Positions 52,475-61,217 of a DNA stretch of 64,000 bases are shown here, one piece after another. The position numbers were made by a program, and so were the translations under genes. This stretch comes from CAG-390 sp045546615. GTDB taxonomy: Bacteria > Bacillota > Clostridia > Oscillospirales > CAG-272. The notes below the pieces were generated by a model that made no database searches, had not been told where the DNA came from, and was given only the letters and a program-made list of their open reading frames with translations. Where the stretch lies: assembly GCA_045546615.1 (NCBI GenBank), contig JAZQDD010000039.1, forward strand, positions 15,788-79,787, written 5' to 3'. Position 1 is the stretch's first letter, and each line of letters starts with the position of its first letter.

Positions 52475-53869
52475 TTACCTCTCAATATCAATCAATTCAT
52501 AGCCAAGATACGTTTTGAATGCCTCCTCCAAAATGTATTTCATATGACCTACGCCAACCGTCGTGTGATGCTTGAATCCACCCTTGGCAAGGCGGATCAG
52601 CTTGTTTTGCAGATCGGGAATTTCGGCAACGCCGCCACATCCAAAGAAGCTGCCTTCGATCTTATCATCGGTAAATTTCGCTTCACTGACGTACACCTTA
52701 AGCTTTCCGTCCTCGGTAAAACCGTTTGAAAATGTCATGTCAAATGCGGATATGCGCCCTTCGTTCGTGCCCCATCCGCTTCCAGGGTCTTCCTTGGCAA
52801 ACATCTTGTGCTCGGTTACAACACCCTTGGCAGTCATAAGACTCTGCGCAACGGGTCCACAATGGAACAGTATGACCTTGTTCTCGTCATCACCGTAATT
52901 GTTGTTCCAATCAAGACAAGCCGTAGGACGTCCGCTTGCAAGCTGCATAGCACGCATAGTTATCGCACTGGTAAGGTCTATCTCGCAGGAGCATACGATT
53001 CCTCTGTCATTCAGCTCGGAGATGAGAACGCAGGGACAAACTCGGAGGATGGTTTCCATCTCGTTCCAACAGCGAAGCGTCAGAGCGTCAAGGTGATACT
53101 CTTCTATGTATTCATCAATAACTACGGATATTTTCGCAAGAGTCAACATATTCTGCGCGGGCACCTTCGTGAAATCGGCATACTGCAAAAGGCGCTTGAC
53201 TCTTGCAAGCACAGCGGCATCGTCGTCGGCTTTTGCCTGCACCTTGAAAATCAACTCGGAGAGGTCAAAGCTTTCTACGTTTATACCGTATCTCTGCAAC
53301 GTTACCTCATCAAAGCGCACGGTCTTGAATGCCGTTGTTCTTGCTCCGATGCAACCAAGGTTAAAGCGCTTCATTCCCTTGACTACGCGGCATATAGCCG
53401 CAAAATCATCAAGATTTTGGCGGAAAGCTTCGCTCAAAGGATGAACAACGTGCGGTTTCATGACCGTAAAGGGAAGTTTATACTGATAAAACACGTCGGT
53501 TACGGAGAATTTTCCGCAATACGCATCGCGGCGATGTCTGAAATCCATTTTTCCTATCTCATCGGGGTACGCCTGCATTAAGATGGGAACGCCTGCATCC
53601 TGAAGAGCCGTTATAGCGCCGTTTTCGTCAATAAATATGGGCATACAGAGAATAACTCCGTCATATTCACCCTCGTGACTCTTGAGCCAATCGTGGTATA
53701 AACGGCCCTCATCTCGCGTTTCGATAGCTCCATAGCGAGTCAGACTCTCATCCATCGCAATATAGTCATAGCCTGCATCGGTTACGGCTTTTATCATATC
53801 GGCTCTCGCGCCGGTGATCAGCTCCCCGGGCATAAAGCCTCGGTTTCCAAAATATAACGCAAATTTCAT
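52475..53869 (-). CDS. L-fucose/L-arabinose isomerase-family sugar isomerase
   Basis: 464 residues from the ATG one base after the kinase stop. The pattern is that of the FucI/AraA superfamily: an N-terminal Rossmann-like domain (VILCMPIFIDENGA, VPILMQAY), then CIGARTTAFKTVRF, a central LTLRCWNEME with metal-ligand Glu, CEIDLTSAITMRAMQL with Glu/Asp, ACLDWNNNYGDDE and late HHTTVGVGH with His. It should convert an aldose to a ketose. The sequence is not close enough to call fucose or arabinose. AAGGAG in the end of the kinase gene serves as its ribosome binding site. Confidence 0.87.
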   Translation of the reverse strand: MKFALYFGNRGFMPGELITGARADMIKAVTDAGYDYIAMDESLTRYGAIETRDEGRLYHDWLKSHEGEYDGVILCMPIFIDENGAITALQDAGVPILMQAYPDEIGKMDFRHRRDAYCGKFSVTDVFYQYKLPFTVMKPHVVHPLSEAFRQNLDDFAAICRVVKGMKRFNLGCIGARTTAFKTVRFDEVTLQRYGINVESFDLSELIFKVQAKADDDAAVLARVKRLLQYADFTKVPAQNMLTLAKISVVIDEYIEEYHLDALTLRCWNEMETILRVCPCVLISELNDRGIVCSCEIDLTSAITMRAMQLASGRPTACLDWNNNYGDDENKVILFHCGPVAQSLMTAKGVVTEHKMFAKEDPGSGWGTNEGRISAFDMTFSNGFTEDGKLKVYVSEAKFTDDKIEGSFFGCGGVAEIPDLQNKLIRLAKGGFKHHTTVGVGHMKYILEEAFKTYLGYELIDIER

Positions 53870-53870
53870 C

Positions 53871-55319
53871 TTAAGCAAGCTCCTTTACAAGTTTATAAAT
53901 TTTTTTATATTTTTCGTATTTTCTCTCGTACGCACCCGATGGGGCGGGGGAGAAATGCTTGGTGTAGCGCGTAAATATCTTGCGCGCATCTTCAAGTGTA
54001 GCTATACCGCCAATCGCAACCGATTGAAGCATAGCACAGCCGCACAGACCGCCCTCCGATGACCGTAAGACCTTGACGGGAACCTTTTGTACGTCTGCTT
54101 TGATCTGCATCCAACGTTCCGAGTTTGAGCAACCGCCAGTAGCCACTATCTCGCTGATGTCAATACCGTATGCATTGACCGTTTCAATATTCATCCTCAT
54201 TTCCATGCTCATGCCCTCGATAAGCGCCCGATACATATCGCAATCCCTTGTGTTTAGCGAGAGGTTGAGGAACGCGCCCTTCGCGCTCAGGTCCTGATGC
54301 GGTGTGGCGGCACCCGCAAGATAGGGAAGAGCTAAAACGTCACTTGGTGAATCGGGGATATTCTTTTCCATATATGCAAAAAAGCTTGCCTCATCCCCAG
54401 CATATTCGTGCGTGATCTTTCTTCGGAACCAGTTGACCGTAGAGCCGCAGGAATAATTCAAAATGTACGTACAGTACAAGCCATCAACGGCGTACGGTAC
54501 GCAGCAGTAGCCCTGCCGCCCCATCTCGATTTGAGTAGGTCTTTTTGAAAACGCCACGGTGGTGCATTCAACGGTTCCCATGCCATCAACAGCCTCGCCT
54601 GCTTTCAAAACACCTGCGCCAACGGCGGCACAGACCTGATCGTGAGAGCCAAGCACAAGAAGTGCGGGAATGTTCCATTCGGGCTTTAGCTTTCCAACGA
54701 TACTGCCCGCTCGCATCGGAGTAGAGAATAGGGATTTGTTTATTCCGAAGCGCCCCAAGACCTCATCCGAGAATTGCATAGCTCTGATGTCAAATGCCCC
54801 CGTTCTCGATGCTAAGGCATAGTCTATCACACGCTTGCCTGTGAGCAGATAACCGATGTAATCACCGATAAGCATTACCTTGTGCGCTTTTGAAAACACG
54901 TCCGGCGCATGGTGCTTGATCCACAAAAGCTTTGATAGCGAATACATGCTGTGCGGAACAACCCCCGTGATGAGAAACGCCCTTTCCTCACCGATGGCGG
55001 ACTTGATCTCCTCCGCTTCCTCCTCGCCGCGCGTGTCGGTGTAGAGCATGGGATGGAAAAGAATCTTGTCATTCTCATCCAAAAGTACGAAGGACTCTCC
55101 GAGCGACGAGATGCAAATAGATGAGATGTCAAAGTCTCTCGAGATCTCCTCAATCATCTCGCGCAAATGACCTTCGATAGCCGAAACGTCGACGTAACTA
55201 TCGCCGCCTAATATCTTGAACGCGTATTCCCTGAATAAATATTTTATTATATCTCCATTTTCGGAGAACAACTGACACTTACAGCCCGTTGTACCTACAT
55301 CTATGCTCAAATAAGTCAT
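53871..55319 (-). CDS. FGGY-family carbohydrate kinase
   Basis: 482 residues. The N-terminal phosphate-binding motif is YLSIDVGTTGCKCQLF. LYTDTRGEEEAEEI follows, and the Gly-His-Asp catalytic GSHDQVCAAVGAG lies about residue 228. The second phosphate loop is DGMGTVECTTVAF, and the C-terminal ATPase segment reads VATGGCSNSERWMQI. FGGY kinases phosphorylate ketoses or polyols (xylulose, fuculose, rhamnulose and others). First gene of the operon. The start faces the divergent AraC regulator across 96 bases. Confidence 0.93.
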   Translation of the reverse strand: MTYLSIDVGTTGCKCQLFSENGDIIKYLFREYAFKILGGDSYVDVSAIEGHLREMIEEISRDFDISSICISSLGESFVLLDENDKILFHPMLYTDTRGEEEAEEIKSAIGEERAFLITGVVPHSMYSLSKLLWIKHHAPDVFSKAHKVMLIGDYIGYLLTGKRVIDYALASRTGAFDIRAMQFSDEVLGRFGINKSLFSTPMRAGSIVGKLKPEWNIPALLVLGSHDQVCAAVGAGVLKAGEAVDGMGTVECTTVAFSKRPTQIEMGRQGYCCVPYAVDGLYCTYILNYSCGSTVNWFRRKITHEYAGDEASFFAYMEKNIPDSPSDVLALPYLAGAATPHQDLSAKGAFLNLSLNTRDCDMYRALIEGMSMEMRMNIETVNAYGIDISEIVATGGCSNSERWMQIKADVQKVPVKVLRSSEGGLCGCAMLQSVAIGGIATLEDARKIFTRYTKHFSPAPSGAYERKYEKYKKIYKLVKELA

Positions 55320-55415
55320 TTTCTGCTCCTTTTTTATTATTCTACTTGATTTTTTGCTTGAATTATAGTATTATTTATATAAAAGTATGGTAATTTTGTA
55401 CGAGGAATTACGAAT

Positions 55416-56252
55416 ATGTCAACATTTGATTTTGATGCCCTAAAACAGCTTTTATATGATTTTTATACCTTGACTAATATCAAAACCTGCCTTTATGATT
55501 CCGAGGGGAACGAGCTGTGCTATTATCCTACGAAATTCAGCGGCTTTTGCGAGATTTTGCGCAAGGATAGGAAAATGGATCTGCGTTGCAAGGACTGCGA
55601 TAAGCACGCCTTTGCTGAGTGCAGAAAAACGCGCAGTCAATATAGCTATACCTGCCACGCGGGCTTGCGGGAATGTCTGTCGCCAATCCTTTACAACAAT
55701 CACATCATCGGCTTCATGATGATAGGTCAGATCAAAAATAACGGCGCAGATATTGCAGAACTGGAGAAGGAGCTTCCCGAATATTTGAGAAGCAAGTTGC
55801 GCGCGGCATACGACAGCTTGCCTACCATTTCGGAAGAAAAGTTGATCTCAGCATTTCGAGTTTTAGATGCCTGCACAAACTACGAACGTTTGAAAACCAT
55901 GGTAGAGCTCTATAACGATCCAATCGAAGCACAAATAGACAAATATATCTACGAAAATCTTTCAAAGCCGCTGTCCGTATCCCATCTATGTTCGCACTTC
56001 CATTTGTCGCATTACGAGATATATCAGATATGTAACGAATATTTTTGCGCAACACCTGCCAAGCACATAAAGAATTGCAGACTCGCATACGCATGCAAGC
56101 TGTTAGCGACTACGGATTTTGCCGTGAACAAGATCGCGTTGCTTTGCGGCATCGAGGATTATAATTATTTTTCAAAGCTATTCAAAGCCACTTACGGTAT
56201 CAACCCCACGGAATACAGGAAAAACAATATCGCTTCCTCTCGCGTGGATTGA
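55416..56252 (+). CDS. PocR-domain AraC-family transcriptional regulator
   Basis: 278 residues. The N-terminal PocR ligand domain (about 1-150) has the family's spaced cysteines (FCEILRK, LRCKDCDKHAFAEC, YTCHAGLREC). The C-terminal AraC DNA-binding domain (about 170-275) reads YIYENLSKPLSVSHLCSHFHLS and VNKIALLCGIEDYNYFSKLFKATYGINPTEYR. PocR domains sense small metabolites such as 1,2-propanediol. It is divergent from the sugar operon and probably activates it. The Cys set may bind a metal. Confidence 0.93.
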   Translation: MSTFDFDALKQLLYDFYTLTNIKTCLYDSEGNELCYYPTKFSGFCEILRKDRKMDLRCKDCDKHAFAECRKTRSQYSYTCHAGLRECLSPILYNNHIIGFMMIGQIKNNGADIAELEKELPEYLRSKLRAAYDSLPTISEEKLISAFRVLDACTNYERLKTMVELYNDPIEAQIDKYIYENLSKPLSVSHLCSHFHLSHYEIYQICNEYFCATPAKHIKNCRLAYACKLLATTDFAVNKIALLCGIEDYNYFSKLFKATYGINPTEYRKNNIASSRVD

Positions 56253-56269
56253 TTTTTATTATACCTACA

Positions 56270-56362
56270 CACAAACAAGGGGTGAACGTTTCGTTCACCC
56301 CTTGCGGCTTGACATATTACGCTTTAACGATGGCTGGAAAAAACGCCCATGCACAATTCGAC
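56270..56362 (+). repeat. Variant copy D of the dispersed repeat
   Basis: The hairpin CAAGGGGTGAACG (56276-56288) / CGTTCACCCCTTG (56292-56304) is the same as copy F. It is followed 20 bases later by TTTAACGATGGCTGGAAAAAACGCCC, the tail of copies A-C. So it links the two hairpin types into one family. Confidence 0.8.
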
Positions 56363-56392
56363 ATGCTTGGGAAGTTGTGATTCGGCATAGCT

Positions 56393-56965
56393 TTAATCAC
56401 TATCAGCAATACGAAGTCCTTGCATTTTCGCAGCGTATTTCAACTCATATACCGTATCTGTCTCGCTTGCATTTGAGATGCTGTGCAGCTCTTTTTTGGC
56501 ATCTTCCATGGAAGCATAAAAACCAAGCAAAGTCCGCTTGTTAATTCCAAAAACGCCTTTTGAAATTCCATAAAGCGCACACGTCGGAACTTTCACTTTT
56601 TCATTTGCTTTACTCAATCCCGTAATTAAAGTGGCTTCGCCGTTGGTGCTGATCGTTTCAATTGAAAATTCTTCAAACGTTGATATCTTTCTCTTGTTAA
56701 TATCAATAATATATAGTTTTCTCGGAATGCGAATATCTTGCCGAACAGGTTGAGTGGATTGCGATATTTCCTCATCTTTAATAAGATAATCGGTAGAAAC
56801 TTCAAACAGTTCGCTTATAAGCGAGAGCTTTTCAATGTCGGGAGTGCTTGTTCCGCTTTCCCATTTTGATACTGCCTGTCGGGATACTTCTAATTTTTCT
56901 GCAAGCTGTTCTTGGGACAGCCCCTTGCTTTTTCGTAACTGTTGAATCTTTACAGAAATACTCAT
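56393..56965 (-). CDS. XRE-family transcriptional regulator
   Basis: 190 residues from the ATG at 56965 (AAAGGAAG upstream). The N-terminal helix-turn-helix is IQQLRKSKGLSQEQLAEKLE ... VSRQAVSKWESGTSTPDIEKL (about 6-45). The C-terminal part (about 65-190) has a beta-rich region and an FYASMEDAKKELHSI helix, with no domain I recognise. It is flanked by repeat copies D (3' side) and B (5' side). Confidence 0.88.
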   Translation of the reverse strand: MSISVKIQQLRKSKGLSQEQLAEKLEVSRQAVSKWESGTSTPDIEKLSLISELFEVSTDYLIKDEEISQSTQPVRQDIRIPRKLYIIDINKRKISTFEEFSIETISTNGEATLITGLSKANEKVKVPTCALYGISKGVFGINKRTLLGFYASMEDAKKELHSISNASETDTVYELKYAAKMQGLRIADSD

Positions 56966-57108
56966 AATGAAGCTTCCTTTCAAAATTACAATATGGCTAT
57001 TTTAACCTGTAACGAGCATAAAGTCTACCACTAAAACGTGGAATAATGTCAACTGATGGTTGCATTTCTGCCATATTGTTTGAAAATCAAGTTTTGCGGA
57101 TTGTTTTT

Positions 57109-57247
57109 ACGAACTGATTATACCACAAACAGCCGCGAAGCGCAACTGCTTTGGCACAAGAAAAGGGGAGAACAAATTGTTCCCCCTATATCACAGTTCA
57201 ACGATGGGTGGAAAAAACGCCCTCCCATAATTCGGTCTGTTTGAAAA
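57109..57247 (+). repeat. Copy B of the 139-bp dispersed repeat
   Basis: Nearly identical to copy C over its whole length: AACTGATTATACCACAAAC, a small CGCGAAGCG hairpin, ACAAGAAAAGGGGAGAACAA/TTGTTCCCCC, CACAGTTCAACGATGG, GGAAAAAACGCCC, ATAATTCGGTCTGTTTGAAAA. It lies between an XRE gene and a methyltransferase gene. Confidence 0.92.
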
Positions 57248-57262
57248 ATGAAATTTGCGTGA

Positions 57263-57862
57263 TCAATTGTCTTTCTTGATCCAAAACTTGTTTCCCAAAT
57301 ATCTACAAACTTTTTCTTTATATTCGATATACTCTTGACCAAAGGCTTCTATCAGAAAAGATTCTTCCACGTTTACAATTTGCAAATGTAACAATCCTAC
57401 GGCAAAGGCTGTTGCAAACATCAGATACCAATTGAAGAAAGCGCACAGGATACCGATATACATTAAGTCAAATCCCAAAAAAGCGGGGTTGCGACTTATT
57501 GAGTAAATTCCAGTAGTGACAAGGCTTGTTTTCGCCTCCCGTTGAACGCCCGCTCTCCAATTGTCTTTCATTTCAGCTACCGATGCAATAAAAGCTATGA
57601 TGCCGAATGCTTCAACAATAACGCCCGCGATCTGCATCGGCAAAGGTATGTTTTCAAAATAAAACAGGATGCTGACGATTTGTATTATAGGGAGAATATA
57701 TGTTGTAATTTTCAGGGCGATCTCAATGAATTTTAGAAAACCTTCTTTTCCTTTTCCGAGTTGGTCAGTGTGTATCCCTCGCCTTTTTTGACTGATCATT
57801 TTGGAAAAATAGCAAATATAAAATATTAACATCAATCCCAATGCTATGATTTTTAGAGCCAT
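57263..57862 (-). CDS. Isoprenylcysteine carboxyl methyltransferase-family (ICMT/PEMT-like) membrane protein
   Basis: 199 residues from the ATG at 57862 with GGAGG upstream. It has five or so membrane helices and the family signature near the C-terminus: GIYSISRNPAFLGFDLMYIG, then NVEESFLIEAFGQEYIEYKEKVCRYLG. In this family the RNP and E...F..G..Y residues bind SAM. Bacterial members methylate or alkylate unknown small substrates. An open frame continues back through repeat copy C but is not used. It is flanked by direct repeat copies B and C. Confidence 0.87.
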   Translation of the reverse strand: MALKIIALGLMLIFYICYFSKMISQKRRGIHTDQLGKGKEGFLKFIEIALKITTYILPIIQIVSILFYFENIPLPMQIAGVIVEAFGIIAFIASVAEMKDNWRAGVQREAKTSLVTTGIYSISRNPAFLGFDLMYIGILCAFFNWYLMFATAFAVGLLHLQIVNVEESFLIEAFGQEYIEYKEKVCRYLGNKFWIKKDN

Positions 57863-57890
57863 TTTATTTCGCCCTCCAAATTCGTGATTT

Positions 57891-58029
57891 ACAAACTGAT
57901 TATACCACAAACAGCCGCGAAGCGCAACTGCTTTTATACAAGAAAAGGGGAGAACAAATTGTTCCCCCCATATCACAGTTCAACGACGGTTGGAAAAAAC
58001 GCCCAGTCATAATTCGGTCTGTTTGAAAA
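57891..58029 (+). repeat. Copy C of the 139-bp dispersed repeat
   Basis: Direct repeat of copy B in the same orientation with few differences. It separates the methyltransferase gene from the alpha/beta hydrolase gene. Confidence 0.92.
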
Positions 58030-58040
58030 CGAAGATTGGT

Positions 58041-58787
58041 TTATTGATTTTCGAACGTGCTATGGATTTTATTACAACAGTCCACCGTGTGCTTCATCAA
58101 AAACTCTCCGTGCCCAAACCCCTCCATGATTTCTTCTTTGTAATTTTTTAAATACTTTTTGAGTATATTGTGAGATTTAATTGCGTATGGCTCTTTACTT
58201 CCGCACCACAAGTGCACTGTGGTTTCGTTTTCTGCAATCTCGGGACGTGTGCGATATGTGTAATTCTCCATAAAATTACGCCGAACGGTATCATCCGTTG
58301 CTCGCATATAAAGCGAATTCATCATCCCCAAATCTTCTGCTTTTAATCCCATGAGTTTCATCGTAAGCATTATCAATGTGGGGAATTTTCCTGTGTTCTT
58401 GAATTTGCAAAACATTTTATAAGTTACCCAACCGGATATTTTGCCTTGATGCGCAACATAGCATCCATCCATAATTACCGTACCGAGGTCGATCTGATTT
58501 CTTGTAAGCAATTCGGTAAGCATAAGCCCGCCTTGCGATGCGCCGTACGCGCCGTAAATTTTTCCGCCATGATTGAGATTAATATACTCTTCGATTTGCC
58601 TTGCCTGATCTGCGAACGATGTGAAATCATTGCTTCCATCGTAGAATCCGTCTTGAGCAGGGATGATAAGGCGATAATATTCTTCAAGCGGTTTTAACAT
58701 TTCGTATTCGGTGTGCCAATCTTGCATCATACCGTGCAACAGTAAAATAGGTGGGTTTCCCTTATCACCAAACTCATTAAACAGCAT
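58041..58787 (-). CDS. Alpha/beta hydrolase
   Basis: 248 residues. The oxyanion region is LLLHGMMQDWH (about 16-26), the nucleophile elbow GAYGASQGGLM (Ser about 84) and the catalytic His in EGFGHGEFL (about 226). The substrate is unknown. It starts five bases after the stop of the serine recombinase gene on the same strand, so it may be cotranscribed with it. Repeat copy C lies 11 bases past its stop. Confidence 0.88.
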   Translation of the reverse strand: MLFNEFGDKGNPPILLLHGMMQDWHTEYEMLKPLEEYYRLIIPAQDGFYDGSNDFTSFADQARQIEEYINLNHGGKIYGAYGASQGGLMLTELLTRNQIDLGTVIMDGCYVAHQGKISGWVTYKMFCKFKNTGKFPTLIMLTMKLMGLKAEDLGMMNSLYMRATDDTVRRNFMENYTYRTRPEIAENETTVHLWCGSKEPYAIKSHNILKKYLKNYKEEIMEGFGHGEFLMKHTVDCCNKIHSTFENQ

Positions 58788-58792
58788 ATGTT

Positions 58793-60277
58793 TTACTCCT
58801 TTAAATTCTCGCTGGTCAGATATATTATTGGTGGAGTCGATGATGTTAAAGACGAACTATTTATCTCTTTGAGAGAAACTTTCTTCGAGGTGTTTTTGTA
58901 GTTGAATGTGATGATGAAATGGTCATCGTACAGATATATCGAATTTACAAAACTATCAATCAGCTTTTGCCTATCAGACTGCACCGACATATCGAGCTTT
59001 CGGTAGTTGTAGAGCGCGAACAAAAGCTGTTCTTTCGGTACGATTGGATTGCGTATCTGATATTGAATAATATCTGTTTCGATGGTCTTTTTCTGTGTTT
59101 CCAGATCGTCAAGAAGCTTTTTCGTTGTTGCTGAGAAGATGCCTTGTGCCATTGCTTCTGCGAGATTGTTGAGTTTCTTTTCCACTTCCTCAAGTTGCGT
59201 TTTCAGCAGTATGGACTCGGCGCTTTCAAGATCTTGAAAACGATAGACGCGTTCTGCAAGTTCTTCAATGACAGAATCATCAGTGATCAGTTCAAGAATA
59301 GTATCTATAACAAGTTTTTCGAGCCATTCCTTACGGACGGTTTTCTTATCGCACTTCTTTTTCTTTGCCTGATTACACTTATAATAGCGGTACTTGGTTT
59401 CGGTATGGCTTGTACCAATCTCACCGGTCATCATAGCGCCGCATTTGCCACAGAATAGGTGAGTGGTCAACAGATAATCATCCTCACTTCTGTGCATCGC
59501 AGGAGCCTTCTTGTTGCGCTTCATACGATCTTGTACAGCGTTGAATAGTCCTTCGTCAATGATGGCAGGAAAAGCATTGGGAACAAGGATATCTCCGAAC
59601 TTGTATTCGCCGATATATTTGCGGTTGGTGAGAATTCGGAAGATAGCGTTATAGTTCATAAAGTTGCCTCGGTTTTTAATGCCGCGGTTTTTCATCAGTT
59701 CAACGATTTCACTGACCTTCTTGCCGTCGTTATAGAGCGTGAAAATATCTTTTATGATCGGGGCATTGTTCTCGTCGATTTGAAAATGCTTTTCTTCATC
59801 AATGTAGTAACCTATAGGAGCACGCACGCCGTTGCTCCGGAGTTTCAAAGCATTCTCAGTCATGCCGCGTTTGATCTTTTCAGCAAGCTCTACGGAGTAG
59901 TATTCGGCGAAGCCTTCCAGTATTGCTTCAAGCAGAATACCATCTGCACCCTCAGAAATGTTTTCGGTGGCAGACATTACTTTTACATTATTTTTCTTTA
60001 GCGTGGCTTTGTAAAAAGCGGAGTCGTAACGATTCCGGGCAAAGCGGTCAAGTTTCCATACAATAACGATATCAAATAAACCCTTGCTGCTGTCTTTTAT
60101 CATTTTCTGAAACTCGGGTCTATTATCTGTCTTTGCTGATAATGCGCGGTCTATATATGTACCGATGATCTCAATGCCGTTCTTCTCCGCAAAGACCTTG
60201 TTCTCACGAAGCTGACCTTCGATAGATTCTTCACGCTGATTGTCCGATGAATATCGAGCGTAAATTACGGCTTTCAT
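58793..60277 (-). CDS. Large serine recombinase
   Basis: 494 residues. The resolvase domain (1-150) has the catalytic Ser in YARYSSDNQREESIEGQL (about 10) and the Arg residues of KLDRFARNRYD. A Recombinase domain (about 155-260) with SNGVRAPIGYYIDEE follows, then a zinc ribbon (LFCGKCGAMM ... YYKCNQAKKKKC) and a long coiled coil (about 345-395). These enzymes integrate and excise phages, ICEs and IS607-like elements. The start has AAAGGAG upstream. It lies between an alpha/beta hydrolase and a SWIM protein and is the only serine recombinase in the window. Confidence 0.95.
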   Translation of the reverse strand: MKAVIYARYSSDNQREESIEGQLRENKVFAEKNGIEIIGTYIDRALSAKTDNRPEFQKMIKDSSKGLFDIVIVWKLDRFARNRYDSAFYKATLKKNNVKVMSATENISEGADGILLEAILEGFAEYYSVELAEKIKRGMTENALKLRSNGVRAPIGYYIDEEKHFQIDENNAPIIKDIFTLYNDGKKVSEIVELMKNRGIKNRGNFMNYNAIFRILTNRKYIGEYKFGDILVPNAFPAIIDEGLFNAVQDRMKRNKKAPAMHRSEDDYLLTTHLFCGKCGAMMTGEIGTSHTETKYRYYKCNQAKKKKCDKKTVRKEWLEKLVIDTILELITDDSVIEELAERVYRFQDLESAESILLKTQLEEVEKKLNNLAEAMAQGIFSATTKKLLDDLETQKKTIETDIIQYQIRNPIVPKEQLLFALYNYRKLDMSVQSDRQKLIDSFVNSIYLYDDHFIITFNYKNTSKKVSLKEINSSSLTSSTPPIIYLTSENLKE

Positions 60278-60295
60278 TTTTTCATCTCCTTTGTG

Positions 60296-60763
60296 TTAAT
60301 AATAGTCGTCCTCTAAATTGTGTTCTCTTACAAATCTGTCGAATTGCCATTCGGGTCCATCGAAGAGTAGTTCAAGCAAAGCTTGTTGAGATTCGCTTTT
60401 CTTCATTTTCCAAACGTATTGGCGAACCTTTTCATAAAGTTCTTCTGCGTGTTTTTCTTCCTCTTCCTGATAGGCGATTGCTTCGTTATAGATTCGCTGA
60501 GCTTCTTCCGGAAAGGCGGTGAAATATACCGCCATCATATGCTTGCACACGATACGTTTTCCATCTGCATGAGGACAGTTGCATTTGGATTTTCGAGGGT
60601 GTGAAACATCGATCTCTACTATATATGGCTTATCCGAATTGCCTTCAACATTAGCGGAAAATATCCCGGGTGATGTTTCAATCAAATTCTTAACTTTATT
60701 CTCCTTGTAATAATCATAGCCGCGCCAAAGAGATGCGCCGCTTGTACATTCGATCATTCCCAT
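60296..60763 (-). CDS. SWIM zinc-finger domain protein
   Basis: 155 residues. The SWIM motif CNCPHADGKRIVCKHMMAVYF (Cys-X-Cys-Xn-Cys-X-His, about 61-82) follows a beta-rich segment (GIFSANVEGNSDKPYIVEIDV). A long Glu/Lys-rich helix and C-terminal QFDRFVREHNLEDDYY follow. SWIM domains bind DNA or protein. GAGG precedes the ATG by seven bases. It lies 18 bases upstream of the recombinase gene on the same strand and may help it. Confidence 0.85.
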   Translation of the reverse strand: MGMIECTSGASLWRGYDYYKENKVKNLIETSPGIFSANVEGNSDKPYIVEIDVSHPRKSKCNCPHADGKRIVCKHMMAVYFTAFPEEAQRIYNEAIAYQEEEEKHAEELYEKVRQYVWKMKKSESQQALLELLFDGPEWQFDRFVREHNLEDDYY

Positions 60764-60790
60764 ATCTTTACCTCGTTTCTGTTCGGAGAG

Positions 60791-61159
60791 TCAATCGGAT
60801 TGCTTTGTGCTATCCTGCATTAACTGTACAAGCATCTTTTTTAGCTTGGCATTGGCGGGAGAGGAGGGATCAAAGCAGAACTCGATAAAGTCATTGATAC
60901 TTGCTTCGGAAGGTAAGGACGGCTCGTCCTTTTCGTACAGATGCCCCTTGGGATCATCGGTTCTGCCGAAGATATAATCCAAAGACACCCCAAAGGTTTC
61001 TGCATACCAAAGAAGCTTGTCCAGAGATACATCTACAAGGCCTTGCTCATATCTGCCAATGGTCGCCTGGGTAGAGCCACACATCTCTGCAATCTGCTGC
61101 TGAGAGTAACGGTTTTCCATACGCAGTTCTCTCAGCCTTTTACCAATTATTTTCGTCAT
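60791..61159 (-). CDS. XRE-family regulator of the recombinase operon
   Basis: 122 residues: a Cro/CI helix-turn-helix (RLRELRMENRYSQQQIAEMC, STQATIGRYEQG, VDVSLDKLLWYAETFGVSLDYIFG; about 8-66) and an acidic helical C-terminus. First gene of a minus-strand unit (XRE-SWIM-recombinase-hydrolase) behind a consensus promoter, so it is a likely regulator of that unit. Confidence 0.9.
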   Translation of the reverse strand: MTKIIGKRLRELRMENRYSQQQIAEMCGSTQATIGRYEQGLVDVSLDKLLWYAETFGVSLDYIFGRTDDPKGHLYEKDEPSLPSEASINDFIEFCFDPSSPANAKLKKMLVQLMQDSTKQSD

Positions 61160-61188
61160 GAAAATTCACCTCTTTTTTTGGTATATTC

Positions 61189-61217
61189 ATTATAACACAA
61201 ATATAGCATATAGTCAA
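61189..61217 (-). promoter_or_regulatory. Promoter of the XRE-SWIM-recombinase operon
   Basis: On the minus strand TTGACT (61212-61217) and TATAAT (61189-61194), 17-base spacer, about 30 bases before the XRE start. Confidence 0.88.

Noticed and set aside
57863..57976. Upstream extension of the methyltransferase frame through repeat copy C
   Set aside because: The same frame appears by chance in the repeat; GGAGG before the ATG at 57862 decides the start.
37455..58029. CRISPR array or integron attC array
   Set aside because: Repeats are too few and far apart for CRISPR, have no uniform spacers or cas genes, and lack the GTTRRRY/RYYYAAC core of attC sites; no integron integrase is present.
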